Source: CAZMXS01 sp964570325 (GTDB taxonomy: Bacteria > Verrucomicrobiota > Kiritimatiellia > CAIQIC01 > CAZMXS01). From it: a stretch of DNA of 64,000 bases. Position numbers and translations under genes: made by a program. Shown piece by piece: positions 9,688-18,472 of this stretch. Under the pieces are notes generated by a model. It was not told the origin of the DNA. It worked only from the letters and a program-made list of their open reading frames with translations, and searched no databases. Location: the NCBI GenBank assembly GCA_964570325.1, contig CAZMXS010000009.1, positions 1 to 64,000 on the forward strand, written 5' to 3'. How positions within the stretch are numbered: the stretch's first letter is position 1; the number at the start of each line of letters is the position of its first letter.

Positions 9688-9710
9688 TGTCAATTATCAA
9701 GGGCTGACCC
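9688..9710 (-). repeat. RAYT element inverted repeat, right
   Basis: Read on the minus strand it begins GGGTCAGCCCTTGATAATTG. It pairs with 8593-8615 with two mismatches and lies about 45 bp upstream of the transposase start, so it marks the other element end. Confidence 0.85.
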
Positions 9711-9874
9711 CAATCTAGAATCTATTCGCTCAATATGATGTTGGCCGGACAGTACTGCGTATCCAAGTTCAAAGACCGGTCGCGGACTGCCCGGCATTGC
9801 CGCGAACAGGCACGAGAGACGCAGGAACTGCCTTCCCAATCTCCGCGTGAAACCCATCCAGCGGGAGTTGCCCT

Positions 9875-10020
9875 TCACCGCACTTCGACCTCCACCCGAT
9901 AAAACGGGCCTTGTGGCGGGTCGTTCGTGTCCGTCATCGAATCCGCGCCACCGGAACCCAACCGCGGGCCGGCGCCGGGGACGTTGGACCATGAGCCTTC
10001 GATCAGATCGGCGCCGCCAC
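9875..10020 (-). repeat. Exoprotein 3'-tail repeat, copy C
   Basis: The minus strand encodes EGSWSNVPGAGPRLGSGGAD-SMTDTNDPPQGPFYRVEVEV and ends with a stop at 9875. Its upstream part overlaps the last codons and stop of the ATPase gene (10003) in a different frame. No start or other coding upstream part of the exoprotein remains. Between this copy and the RAYT right end (9711-9874) I see no gene. Confidence 0.88.
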
Positions 10021-11298
10021 ATTCTTTTGCTCCAATAGATACCGCCATGCCGGCATGGAACCGGGGGCCTCCGCGAGGCCCCCCGGCGCGTATTCATGGT
10101 AGACCAGGTAGGCTTGGGCGGCAGGCCACCGGCTCCTGCCGAAGGACATGGCGACCTTCTCTCTCGTTGCCGTGGCATCGTCATCGAGGCTCCAGCAGGT
10201 GTTGACGAACAGCGTCCCGTTCCCGTCGCAAAGGTCAATCTCGTGGGCATTGGCGTAGTAGTGCAGGTCGCGACGGCGTCTGCGCGTCTCCAGGAACACC
10301 GCCGTCTCCAGCTTGTGGCCGAGATCCCGTTGCGAATCGGCTTTGAAAGCCGAGATCAGCCCGGGATCAATCACGTGCAGTTTCTTGGGATTGTGTTCCT
10401 GCTTGCGAAGGGAGTCTTCACGCTTCGGCAGGAGGAAGATTAGGTGGGCGTCTTCCAGATAGCCCAGATAATCGTGAAGGGTGTTCTTGGAAACGGACAG
10501 CCCCAGCGACTTGAAGTCGCGGTGCAACTTGTTGACGTTCACCATGGAGGCCGTGTTCCGAAAGCAGTGGCGCAGCAAGGTCCGCATCACCTTCTCGTTG
10601 CGCACGCTGTAGCGCTCGACCACGTCCCTGAACAGCATCAGCGAAGCGTATTCCTCCAGGATCAGCGGGCGGAGCGGATTGTCGGCCAGAACAATCTCCG
10701 GGAACCCTCCCCAGACAAGGTACTCGACAAGCTCCGCTCTCAGCCGGCTCTCGTTCTCCGCGCTGAAAGGCGCAACCTCCACGCCACGAAACGCGAGGAA
10801 CTCCCGGAACCCCAGCGGGAACACCTCCAGGGTGATGCTTCTGCCGCGCAGGGCGCTCGACAGGTCCCGTGTCAGAAGTTGAGAAGAGGAACCCGTCACG
10901 AAGATTCCCGCGTCCTCTGTGTCTTGGATTCGCCGAACCCAACGATCCCATCCGGGTGCGCTCTGGACTTCATCCAGAAACAGATAGATCCTTTTCCCGG
11001 CCACGCCGGGGTAGAGCTCATGGAGACTGCGGAGCACCAGGTCGAACTCCTCCGCTCGGACCGGATGGAGACGGTCGTCCTCGAAATTAAGGTAGACGAT
11101 GCATCGTCGGTCCACCCCCTCCTGCGTCAGACGCCGTATGGTGTCGAACATGAGAAAGGTCTTGCCCGAACGTCGCGGACCGGACAAGCCGACCACCTTC
11201 CCCGCTTCGGTTGGGAGCACCGTCTCGCGCGGACGACAGACCGGCAACGCCCCCTCGACGAACTGCCGAAGAACATATTTAAGGTTGTCACTGTTCAC
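10003..11298 (-). CDS. AAA ATPase with DUF4143-type C-terminal domain
   Basis: The protein has 431 residues. Walker A is GPRRSGKT (about 39-46) and Walker B is IYLFLDEVQ (about 104-112), followed by a sensor-like FVTGSSSQLL. The C-terminal half is the DUF4143 region, with the typical LVEYLVWGGFPEI, a winged-helix stretch and a nuclease-like fold (DPGLISAF, ETAVFLE, DLCDGNGTLFV). This family is abundant and mobile in bacteria, and its role is poorly understood. The GTG start has no ribosome binding site, but a promoter at 11306-11333 would start RNA at about 11299. The last few codons and the stop come from tail repeat C, suggesting the gene was inserted there. Confidence 0.9.
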   Translation of the reverse strand: MNSDNLKYVLRQFVEGALPVCRPRETVLPTEAGKVVGLSGPRRSGKTFLMFDTIRRLTQEGVDRRCIVYLNFEDDRLHPVRAEEFDLVLRSLHELYPGVAGKRIYLFLDEVQSAPGWDRWVRRIQDTEDAGIFVTGSSSQLLTRDLSSALRGRSITLEVFPLGFREFLAFRGVEVAPFSAENESRLRAELVEYLVWGGFPEIVLADNPLRPLILEEYASLMLFRDVVERYSVRNEKVMRTLLRHCFRNTASMVNVNKLHRDFKSLGLSVSKNTLHDYLGYLEDAHLIFLLPKREDSLRKQEHNPKKLHVIDPGLISAFKADSQRDLGHKLETAVFLETRRRRRDLHYYANAHEIDLCDGNGTLFVNTCWSLDDDATATREKVAMSFGRSRWPAAQAYLVYHEYAPGGLAEAPGSMPAWRYLLEQKNVAAPI

Positions 11299-11305
11299 GG
11301 TTACA

Positions 11306-11333
11306 ATATTACATTTATTGTCTTTACATGCAA
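11306..11333 (-). promoter_or_regulatory. Predicted promoter of the AAA ATPase gene (leaderless)
   Basis: On the minus strand TTGCAT, 16 bases, then TAATAT. The expected transcription start falls within a base or so of the GTG codon at 11298, which agrees with the absence of a Shine-Dalgarno sequence. Confidence 0.45.
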
Positions 11334-11422
11334 GGACAATATTCTGTAAATTATCGGCGCAGGAAGGCGTTTGCTTTCCTGCGGCTTTCTCCGAGCCGTG
11401 CCGAGCGTAGCGAGGCTCCGAC

Positions 11423-11565
11423 TCAGGGCAGTTCGACCTCCATCCGATAAAACGGCCCGTGCGGCGGGTCGTTCGTGTACGTCATCGAATCCGCGCCGCC
11501 CGCGCCCGGCCGCGGGCCGGCGCCGGGGACGTTGGACCAGGAGCCCTTCAAGAGTTCGTGATGCC
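11423..11565 (-). repeat. Exoprotein 3'-tail repeat, copy D
   Basis: The minus strand encodes GSWSNVPGAGPRPGAGGADS, then MTYTNDPPHGPFYRMEVELP and a stop at 11423-11425. Its DNA is nearly identical to copy E over the central 75 bp. It lies about 120 bp after the stop of the truncated gene at 11688. The intergenic stretch 11299-11687 otherwise holds only the ATPase promoter. Confidence 0.88.
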
Positions 11566-11687
11566 TGCATCGCATGGAACCGCCCACCGCCTGAATCCGA
11601 ATAGACCTTGACCGGCGCTGCGCTGCGGGTCAGGGCGGAGCCGATGTCACAACCGCTGCTCGTAAGGAGGATGGAGACCATCTCTCA

Positions 11688-12023
11688 CTAAGGCTTCAGG
11701 GCGATCCAGTTGATGGTGAACGACGGATAGTTGGTCGCGCGCTGGCGAACGAATTTCAGATCTCCGTTGCTGGCGTCGTAGTAGCCGATGGCCGGGTTGT
11801 CGTTGACCACCGCTAGCGACACGTAGGTCCCGACGTCGCCGCTACTGTCCACGGTGACGGGGGCGCTCCAATTCGCGCCGTTGGTATCGGCGGCCCGCAC
11901 GTATTTCAGATCGCCGTTGCCGACGTCGCGGTAGCCGATGGCGGGCTTGTCGTTGACCACCGCCAGCGAGGTGAAGGAGCCGACGTCGCCGTTGGTGTCC
12001 ACGGCGACGGGGGTGCCCCAGTT
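11688..12023 (-). pseudogene. 3' fragment of a repeat-containing exported protein
   Basis: About 110 residues are open, with two and a half copies of a roughly 45-residue module (GDVGxxxSLAVVNDxPAIGY-x-D-x-x-NGDLKxVR, then A-x-D-TNGxxWSAPVxVD) and a short end, SFTINWIALKP. The module resembles beta-propeller or BNR-like repeats, so the parent was probably a long extracellular propeller protein. No signal peptide or ribosome binding site is present. Recognisable coding ends at a REP-like hairpin (12024-12050), which marks the truncation. Confidence 0.65.
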
Positions 12024-12050
12024 CGTGCCGCCCGCATCGAGGGCGGCACG
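12024..12050. repeat. REP-like hairpin GCCGCCC-GCATCGA-GGGCGGC
   Basis: Perfect 10-bp arms (CGTGCCGCCC / GGGCGGCACG) around the loop GCATCGA. A copy with loop GCGTCGA is at 15527-15546. It is followed by the CTGTAGCCGC word found at other intergenic sites here. Confidence 0.75.
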
Positions 12051-12089
12051 TCGAAACGCTGTAGCCGCGCGCGGTGAGCGCGGCGAATG

Positions 12090-14951
12090 TCACGGCCAAA
12101 TCAGGCGGTAATAACGCTGAAGATGGTTTGTGGCGTCGGGGTCGTAGAAGTAGAACCCGGCGGCGTTGGTCAAGGTCGTCCAACCGCCGGCTTGGAGATT
12201 CGTGGACCTTTGCACGCTGACGCTGAGTCCAACGTCGCTGCCCAGCCCGAAGTTGAACCGCCCGCCGCCGGCATCAGTCAGGTTGGTGATGTAGTTGGCC
12301 GTGCCGCCCCAGAAGTTCAACCCGATCGCGTTCATCTCCGCCGAACTGACCACCCCATCGCCATCAAGGTCGCCCGCGGGCGTGGTCGTGAAGGTCTGTT
12401 CCGGCCCCGCCTCCGTGCCCGCCAGGTTCTGCGCGCGGAGCCGATAGCGGTACGTCATGCCGGGCGCCAAACCCGTCACCGTGACATTCGTCGCCACGCT
12501 GACGTTGGTGTAGCCCAGGGCGAGCGCGCGGCTGGCGGCGCCGTAGCCGGGCGTCACCCCGTATTCGATCCACGCGGCGGTGTCCAGGCCGTTGGGATTG
12601 ACGCTGAAGGTGAATACCGCCACGGAAACCCCCGAGGGCAGGTTGCTCACCGCGCAGGAAACGGCGCCCAGCGCCGGCGCCGAGCCATGCGCCAGCGCGT
12701 CCGCCGCGTTCATTTCATACGCGCCGATGTCCACATGCTCGCCGACCTTGCGCGGCATTCCGCGCTGGTCGGCGCCCGTCAGCGCGTCGTCGCCCGCGTC
12801 AAGGGCCGGACTGCCCGGCAGCAGCGCGATCGTCGGCGTCGGCCCGCCGTTATCCGCCAACGGACCGAGCCGCGGATCGAACGAACCCAGGATATCCCCA
12901 TTGACCCCGTTTATGAACCCAGTGGCGAGGCCTGCCAAGCGGATGAAATTATGCCCCAGCGAGGTGAACGCGCCGGAAATATCCGGATCGCCGCCAGGAG
13001 CGCCCGCAATGCCGCCAGGATTGCCACTGCCGCCAGCGCCGCCATTGCCCGCGGCATTGGAAGCCAGAATACTGTTGCGGACCAGCGCCTCACTGGCGCC
13101 GACGGTGCTCAATAAACCGCCGCCCGAGCCGCCCCTGCCGCCATTGCCGCCAGCGCCGCCAACGCTGCCGCCCGAGCCGCCACTGCCGCCATTGCCGCCA
13201 TTGCCGGCGGCATTGTCGCTGAAGGTGCAGGCGGAAAGAGTTAGCGTCCCGGCATTATACACACCGCCGCCCGAGCCACCCCTGCCGCCATTGCCGCCAT
13301 TGCCGCCAACGCTGTTGCCAGTGCCGCCATCGCCGCCATTGCCGCCATTGCCGGCGGCATTGTTCCTGACAACACAACGAATCAGGGTGAGATTCCCGGC
13401 GTTATAGATGCCGCCGCCGTTTGAGCCGGCGCCGCCGGGACTGCCCGGTTGTCCCGTATCGCCATTGGCGCCGGCGGCGCCATTTGCCGCTTTGCCGTTG
13501 CGGATGGTGAGATCGGAAATCGTCACCACGGCGTTGGAAGCGATGTTGAACACGCGGCCGCCGTTGTTGCCGCTGACGGCGAGGTTCGTAGCGCCGGGAC
13601 CGGAGATGGCGAGGCTGTTGGTGACCGCCAGTTCCCCGCCGGCGAGCGTGATGGCGCCGGTGACGGCAAACGCAATGGTGTCGCCATCCATGGCGTCCAG
13701 CAGGGCCTGCCGAAGGGAGCCGGCGCCGCTGTCGGCCAGCGTGGTGACCCAGTTGGTGCCGGGGAGCCGGAGCGTGGCAAAGGACTGGTCGGCGCCGGCC
13801 GCCGCGCCATCGGCGTTGGTGGCCACGACGCGGAAGTGATACGTGGCGTTGGGGGCAAGGCCGGCAATCGCTGCCTGAACATCAAGCGCCGTATTGGCGG
13901 CCGGCAGATTCGTGACGGTCGTGGCATTGCCGTAGTTGGTCGTCTCGCCCCATTCGAACCANNNNNNNNNNNNNNNNNNNNNNNNNNNNNNNNNNNNNNN
14001 NNNNNNNNNNNNNNNNNNNNNNNNNNNNNNNNNNNNNNNNNNNNNNNNNNNNNNNNNNNNNTTGCCGTAGTTGGTCGTCTCGCCCCATTCGAACCATGCC
14101 GCAGTCGGAAGATTGCCGGGATGAACCGCGGCGCGGAGGGTGGCGTTCGTGCGGTCGATATCCGCGGCCGAGAGCGTGGCCGGGTCGGGAACGAATGGAA
14201 TGCCGGAGAGCACGCGCGCCGGGCCGTTGACGAGCGTGCCGTCGCACGCCGCGCCCGTGGCCGCCGCGCTGTTGCTCGCCACGGCGCCGGAGGCTTCGTC
14301 AAATCGCCAATACGCCAACAGCCCCGCCTCCGAGCCGTCCAGACGCCGGTTCATGTCCGCCTGAATCTCCGCCTGGCTCCGCGCCGTGTTCCAAATGCGC
14401 ACCTCGTCCAGCACCCCGTCGAATGCGCGGATGGCGTTGTCGCCGAGCAGGATGTTCGTTGTGCCCAGCGAGAGGTCGTAGCCCGCGCCGTCCCAGTTGC
14501 CCGCCATGGACCCGTTGATGAAATAGCTGATCTGCTTGTCCGCCGACACGACCACCGCCAGATGCACCCACTCGTTCGTAGGCACGGGCACGGTGCTCGG
14601 CTGACCGTTGAATACGCCCCACCGGCCCAGTTCGAGATATTGCGGGTCGAAGTCGTTGGACGTGGCGCTGCGCACCAGCACCTCGACCGTGTTGCTGCCG
14701 CCTAGCAGGCACAGGCGGGTGCCCCAATAGTTCCCGCCGGCACGCAGAAACGTCCATGCGCTGAACGTGTAGTTGCTCGACAGCGTGGGAATGTTGGCCG
14801 TGACATACTGCGACGCGTTGCTCTGCACCGACACCGCATTGCCCGGCCCCGTCTGGGCCAGGGCCGATCCGGAAAACAGAACGCATAAAACCAGTAAGCA
14901 GCGCAAAAGCATCCGCTTCGAGCCCGCCGCCAGACTTCCTATGCGATTCAT
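12090..14951 (-). CDS. LamG / FN3 / Gly-rich beta-helix exported protein (contains assembly gap)
   Basis: The ATG at 14951 follows GAGGAGG. A signal peptide ends about residue 33 (VLFSGSALA). A LamG/concanavalin-like domain (about 38-240; WVHLAVVV, FDGVLDEVRIWNTARS) is followed by an FN3 domain (WFEWGETTNYG...TYHFRVVATN) interrupted by the N gap. A right-handed beta-helix then opens with DSGAGSLRQALLDA and carries two PGRS-like Gly/Asn runs. Next come a choice-of-anchor segment (GPLADNGGPTPTIALLPGSP), a second FN3 (about 765-845) and a terminal domain ending RYYRLIWP. It is likely a surface or extracellular glycan-binding or adhesive protein with no catalytic motif. The frame is kept across the gap, so total length is provisional. 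Confidence 0.85.
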   Translation of the reverse strand: MNRIGSLAAGSKRMLLRCLLVLCVLFSGSALAQTGPGNAVSVQSNASQYVTANIPTLSSNYTFSAWTFLRAGGNYWGTRLCLLGGSNTVEVLVRSATSNDFDPQYLELGRWGVFNGQPSTVPVPTNEWVHLAVVVSADKQISYFINGSMAGNWDGAGYDLSLGTTNILLGDNAIRAFDGVLDEVRIWNTARSQAEIQADMNRRLDGSEAGLLAYWRFDEASGAVASNSAAATGAACDGTLVNGPARVLSGIPFVPDPATLSAADIDRTNATLRAAVHPGNLPTAAWFEWGETTNYGXXXXXXXXXXXXXXXXXXXXXXXXXXXXXXXXXXWFEWGETTNYGNATTVTNLPAANTALDVQAAIAGLAPNATYHFRVVATNADGAAAGADQSFATLRLPGTNWVTTLADSGAGSLRQALLDAMDGDTIAFAVTGAITLAGGELAVTNSLAISGPGATNLAVSGNNGGRVFNIASNAVVTISDLTIRNGKAANGAAGANGDTGQPGSPGGAGSNGGGIYNAGNLTLIRCVVRNNAAGNGGNGGDGGTGNSVGGNGGNGGRGGSGGGVYNAGTLTLSACTFSDNAAGNGGNGGSGGSGGSVGGAGGNGGRGGSGGGLLSTVGASEALVRNSILASNAAGNGGAGGSGNPGGIAGAPGGDPDISGAFTSLGHNFIRLAGLATGFINGVNGDILGSFDPRLGPLADNGGPTPTIALLPGSPALDAGDDALTGADQRGMPRKVGEHVDIGAYEMNAADALAHGSAPALGAVSCAVSNLPSGVSVAVFTFSVNPNGLDTAAWIEYGVTPGYGAASRALALGYTNVSVATNVTVTGLAPGMTYRYRLRAQNLAGTEAGPEQTFTTTPAGDLDGDGVVSSAEMNAIGLNFWGGTANYITNLTDAGGGRFNFGLGSDVGLSVSVQRSTNLQAGGWTTLTNAAGFYFYDPDATNHLQRYYRLIWP
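13962..14061. other. 100-N assembly gap flanked by identical 35-bp sequence
   Basis: The 35 bases before the gap (13927-13961) and after it (14062-14096) are identical, both encoding WFEWGETTNYG on the minus strand. It is a scaffold join, not a biological feature. Confidence 0.98.
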
Positions 14952-14995
14952 GGCAATACCTCCTCGTTGAGTTCAGACAACAGACTGCTCGCAAG

Positions 14996-15164
14996 TTTCC
15001 AAGGATTGGAAAACGCGGGCAAAAAATTTCCAACCCTTGGAAAAACGCGCGCCATTTTTTCCAAAGGTTGGAAAAGTCTCCCCTTCGTCGTCCTCCCAAC
15101 CGCCATGCTGTACAGTCCTTCAATCATCGGAAAAGCAATCCCTGCCTTTTCCAAGGGTTGGAGT
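14996..15164. repeat. Cluster of four TTTCCAA-N3-TTGGAAA palindromes
   Basis: Perfect copies at 14996-15012 (centre GGA), 15027-15043 (CCC) and 15058-15074 (AGG), plus an imperfect one at 15148-15164 (GGG). They lie in the 740-bp gene-free stretch between 14952 and 15691. Two further perfect copies are inside plsY at 57243-57291. Confidence 0.85.
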
Positions 15165-15326
15165 TCTTCCCCAGCCCCGTGTGTGTTCGCGAGACGGCAT
15201 CCGAATCCTGCAACTTTCGCCGGGTATCTGGCGAAGGTCAAAGGGGCGGCGGAACGAAAGATGTTTTTTTTCAAGGGTATGGCGGGAGAGCTACGGTCGC
15301 CCACCGCCTTGCCCCTGTATGTTTAT

Positions 15327-15411
15327 AGGCTCCCTTTCCGGGTTCGGAGTCGCTTCACTGGGTAGCGCAGGCTTCCGCCTGCTGGCACCGCCCGGAAGAA
15401 GCGGCTCGATG
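15327..15411 (+). repeat. 85-bp dispersed repeat, copy 1
   Basis: It runs from AGGCTCCCTTTCCGGGTT to GCGGCTCGATG with an internal hairpin GCAGGC-ttc-CGCCTGC. A copy of equal length is at 18574-18658, matching at most positions without gaps. It is non-coding here. Confidence 0.7.
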
Positions 15412-15486
15412 ACATTATCATATCCGACGGCCGCACCCCCTGTTAAGCTCAAAACAATCGGGACGAATACGTGGATGCCCTGCCGC

Positions 15487-15600
15487 GGTCAGCGCCCGCG
15501 GCTACAACCGGGTCATTCGCGCTGTAGCCGCCCGCGTCGAGGGCGGTGAAAACCGTCGTCAGCGCCGTCGGCTACAGGGAACGTCCGCGGCTACAAGCTT
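15487..15600. repeat. Intergenic GTAGCCGC / GCGGCTAC repeats with a REP-like hairpin
   Basis: CGCGGCTACA-type words occur in alternating orientation (near 15499, 15523, 15570 and 15587), with the hairpin GCCGCCC-GCGTCGA-GGGCGG at 15527-15546. I see no gene between 14952 and 15691. Confidence 0.6.
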
Positions 15601-15691
15601 GCCATCCCCGCCGTACCCACACGCGGCGACGACACGCCCGCCGGAGGGGCATGGTCCCGCGTGCCCCGAACCCCGACGAGCAAACGTGATC

Positions 15692-15850
15692 CTAGGGCAA
15701 TTGCACGCCCATCCGGTAGAACGGCCCTTGCGGCGGCTCGTTCGTGTCCGTCATCGAATCCGCGCCGCCCGCGCCCGGCCGCGGGCCGGCGCCGGGGACG
15801 TTGGACCAGGAGCCTTCGAACAGGGCGGCGCCGCCGTGCATGGTGTACAA
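15692..15850 (-). repeat. Exoprotein 3'-tail repeat, copy E (within intact gene)
   Basis: This is the reference copy, in frame at the 3' end of the gene at 15692-18343. It encodes MHGGAALFEGSWSNVPGAGP and then RPGAGGADSMTDTNEPPQGP, ending FYRMGVQLP. Five other copies are at 1968, 8484, 9875, 11423 and 18473. Confidence 0.9.
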
Positions 15851-18343
15851 CCGGCCTGTGCTGGAGACGAACAGAACCGTGATGGGCGAATCGTGTGTCA
15901 TGTCCGTCACGCGGAAGAACGAGTTGCTGTCCGTCGGGTCCGTGTCCGCAATGAACTCCTCGACATTAGGGATTCGGTCATCGTCCGGATCGGCGGTTGA
16001 ACAGGAGTCCGCGTTGGTCTCCGTTCCGTCCCCGCCGAAGTACCGGGCACGCCACCAGTCGGGAATGCCGTCGCCGACGCTGTCTTCCGGTTTCCCGTAG
16101 AGCTCGAAACCCATGCCCAACCCGTTGACATTCGTCGTCCACTGCGCCCCCCCGTCGGCGGATTGCGCCACGGGCATGCCTTGCGCGGCCGCGGGCGAGC
16201 TCACGATCCCCCAAAGTCCGGTGCACTGCAACTGGGCTGAGAACCAGTAGGTTTCGTTCCGCCTGGCCACAAAGAGATTCGTCAAGTCTGCCTGGTAATA
16301 CCAGGGAACATCGGTGCCGTACTCGCAGGCGTAGCCGGATTGGAATTGTTCGTAAAGAAGGGCGCCGGGGTGGCTGAATCCTTCCGGATTGTCCGCGTAG
16401 ATGCGTAGCCAGAAGCCGGTCTCACTGCCGTTACGATTGCTTAAGTAACGGCCGGCCCATCTCACGGTCTGGATAACCACGTTGCTGGCAATTGAAAAAT
16501 CATCGGCCGCCAGGGTATTGGTGTACGGAGTCAGGCGGGAATCCATGGACGCCGCGGCCGGAGGCGCGAGGGTCTGCCGATACAACAACACCCCCCGCGG
16601 CGGCGAGCACGTTGAGGTCAGCTTGATGGCATCCGCGTTGTTGAATCCGTTTGTACTGCCCGTTAAGTCGCCGTAGACCCAACTGCCGTGGGGTACCTTT
16701 CGAGCCCGCGCGGCCATGTCAAACTCGCCTGAACGCGTGACCTGAATCGCGGCAGAATACGCATCGTTGCCGTCGGCCGGACCACTGTAGGGCAGATTGA
16801 ACCATGTCCAGGTATTCCCGGGCACGCTGTCGCGGTCGCCGTAGCCGATCTGCATTTCGTAGCCCGGAGCCGGGGTTTCTCCTCCCGTCTGGCCCGCGCG
16901 ATAGAGCAGGCCCGTCAGGACCACCGTAGACTGGCCGCTGGTCAGCACCAGCGCCGATGGCCCCGACAACTGCGTGTTGTCCACGAGTGTGCGGGCCCCG
17001 ACGATCCGAATGTTGTCCACGTACTGGCGATGCGAATTGGTGCCGATGTACAAGAGCCCGAAATGAGCCGCGGGGCTTCCCCGGAATCGCGTTAGATCGG
17101 CGGATGCTGAATACACCGTGGATGGCGCTTCGCTCGCGCGGGCGACTTCGGCGAAGTCGCCGGAAGCCGGATTGGAACTGCCCGTCGAAATGAACGCGCC
17201 CGAGTAGAGGTAGGTGCGCGGCGCCGTCACGTAGGTGATGAAATCCAGCGTCAACGTGATCTGATCGTAGCCGGAAAAGTCCAATGCCGGAGCCACAATC
17301 CAATTTGACACCACGGTGGTTACCGTTACATCGCCATGTCGCAGGGAGGGCGCCGGGTTGCCCGACGCCGTCGAAAAGGCCCAGCCCAGCGCTTGTTCCG
17401 CAAGGCGATATGTCTGCCAGCCATTGGTCGAGGCCGCGGTATTGAACGGTTCGAAGAAGATGACGTTGGTCCACGCGCAACGGCTGACGATCTTGGCGGA
17501 ATTCTGATAACCGCCCTGCGTCGCGAATACCAAGGCGGTATTGACATCGCCCGGCACGGCATCGAGGGGCACTTGCGCCGTGACCGTGATGGTGGTTGCT
17601 CCGCCGGAGGGAAGAAGCCCCGTGGTAGCCGGCCCGGATTCGCTCCAGTTTGTGTTTTGATAGGTGATCGCGAAAGTGGCGGCAACCGGCGTACGGTTGG
17701 TGACCGTCACGCTGTAGGCCAGAGGGAATCCGGGCAGGGCCTGCTTGGTCTGCGTTTCCGGTGTCAGTACAACGTTCGCGGCTTCGCCTCTCACGGAGAC
17801 TGCATCGAGATGGCAGTCGTTTCCGTACCGACTGGTGAACAAGAAAGCCACCAGGAGATTCGTCGAATTCAGCGCGTCGCCGGGGAGATCAACGCTCTTC
17901 AGCGCCCACGCGTCGCCCGCCGCATTGTAGCGGTAAAAACTGGCGACGGATTGCCACGCGGTCCCGTTGGTGGACCATTGCACCGTGACAAAGTCGTTGA
18001 CGGTGGGATACTCGTTGTCTTCCGTCCAGGCGAAATCCACGGCGATCCAACCGTAGCCGAAGCTGGAAATCCCGTTGGTACATTTGAGGCGGATGCTGGC
18101 GTTGCTGGGACAATCGTATGAGTTGAACCGCACGAAACGCGTGCCTTCGTAAGGCGCGAAACCCGCGGGATGGGCGCTGGCTGTCACATAGGTGATGGTC
18201 GGGTCCACACCGGGATCCGTGACCACCTGTACGGCCCAGCCATCGGGCGTTGAGGCCCCGTTAAACCCTTCCGAGACAATCACGACAGCGAACGCTGAAT
18301 GCGCGATAAGGATACAAGCTACAGCGAGCGCAACAAGGTTCAT
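15692..18343 (-). CDS. Large exported protein with two choice-of-anchor-type domains
   Basis: The protein has 883 residues. ATG 18343 follows GGGAGG; a signal peptide ends near residue 19 (AHSAFA). Two beta-sandwich domains are seen, about 20-205 (starting VSEGFNGASTPDGW) and about 305-465 (starting FFEPFNTAASTNGWQ). They resemble choice-of-anchor J or MAM-like domains, with an FN3-like insert between. A domain at about 605-760 contains WAGRYLSNRNGSETGFWLRI. A thrombospondin type-3-like hinge follows (DSVGDGIPDWW, DPDDDRIPNVEEF), then the conserved tail. No catalytic residues are evident; it is probably a surface or secreted binding protein. It is the only complete gene whose tail clearly belongs to the protein in frame. 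Confidence 0.85.
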   Translation of the reverse strand: MNLVALAVACILIAHSAFAVVIVSEGFNGASTPDGWAVQVVTDPGVDPTITYVTASAHPAGFAPYEGTRFVRFNSYDCPSNASIRLKCTNGISSFGYGWIAVDFAWTEDNEYPTVNDFVTVQWSTNGTAWQSVASFYRYNAAGDAWALKSVDLPGDALNSTNLLVAFLFTSRYGNDCHLDAVSVRGEAANVVLTPETQTKQALPGFPLAYSVTVTNRTPVAATFAITYQNTNWSESGPATTGLLPSGGATTITVTAQVPLDAVPGDVNTALVFATQGGYQNSAKIVSRCAWTNVIFFEPFNTAASTNGWQTYRLAEQALGWAFSTASGNPAPSLRHGDVTVTTVVSNWIVAPALDFSGYDQITLTLDFITYVTAPRTYLYSGAFISTGSSNPASGDFAEVARASEAPSTVYSASADLTRFRGSPAAHFGLLYIGTNSHRQYVDNIRIVGARTLVDNTQLSGPSALVLTSGQSTVVLTGLLYRAGQTGGETPAPGYEMQIGYGDRDSVPGNTWTWFNLPYSGPADGNDAYSAAIQVTRSGEFDMAARARKVPHGSWVYGDLTGSTNGFNNADAIKLTSTCSPPRGVLLYRQTLAPPAAASMDSRLTPYTNTLAADDFSIASNVVIQTVRWAGRYLSNRNGSETGFWLRIYADNPEGFSHPGALLYEQFQSGYACEYGTDVPWYYQADLTNLFVARRNETYWFSAQLQCTGLWGIVSSPAAAQGMPVAQSADGGAQWTTNVNGLGMGFELYGKPEDSVGDGIPDWWRARYFGGDGTETNADSCSTADPDDDRIPNVEEFIADTDPTDSNSFFRVTDMTHDSPITVLFVSSTGRLYTMHGGAALFEGSWSNVPGAGPRPGAGGADSMTDTNEPPQGPFYRMGVQLP

Positions 18344-18472
18344 AAGCAACCTCCCGGCGGCGAGGCGAGCAAATCAATATGCCCGAAACGGACCAACTGT
18401 TTTCCTGCCGAAGACTCCGAATCAACCCTTATGCCACTTCCGCCATGGGGGCCCTTCCCCATTCGTCAGGCG

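Noticed and set aside
12950..13430. Regular repeats that could be taken for a CRISPR array
   Set aside because: They are in-frame GGN codons of the beta-helix protein without constant repeat/spacer structure.
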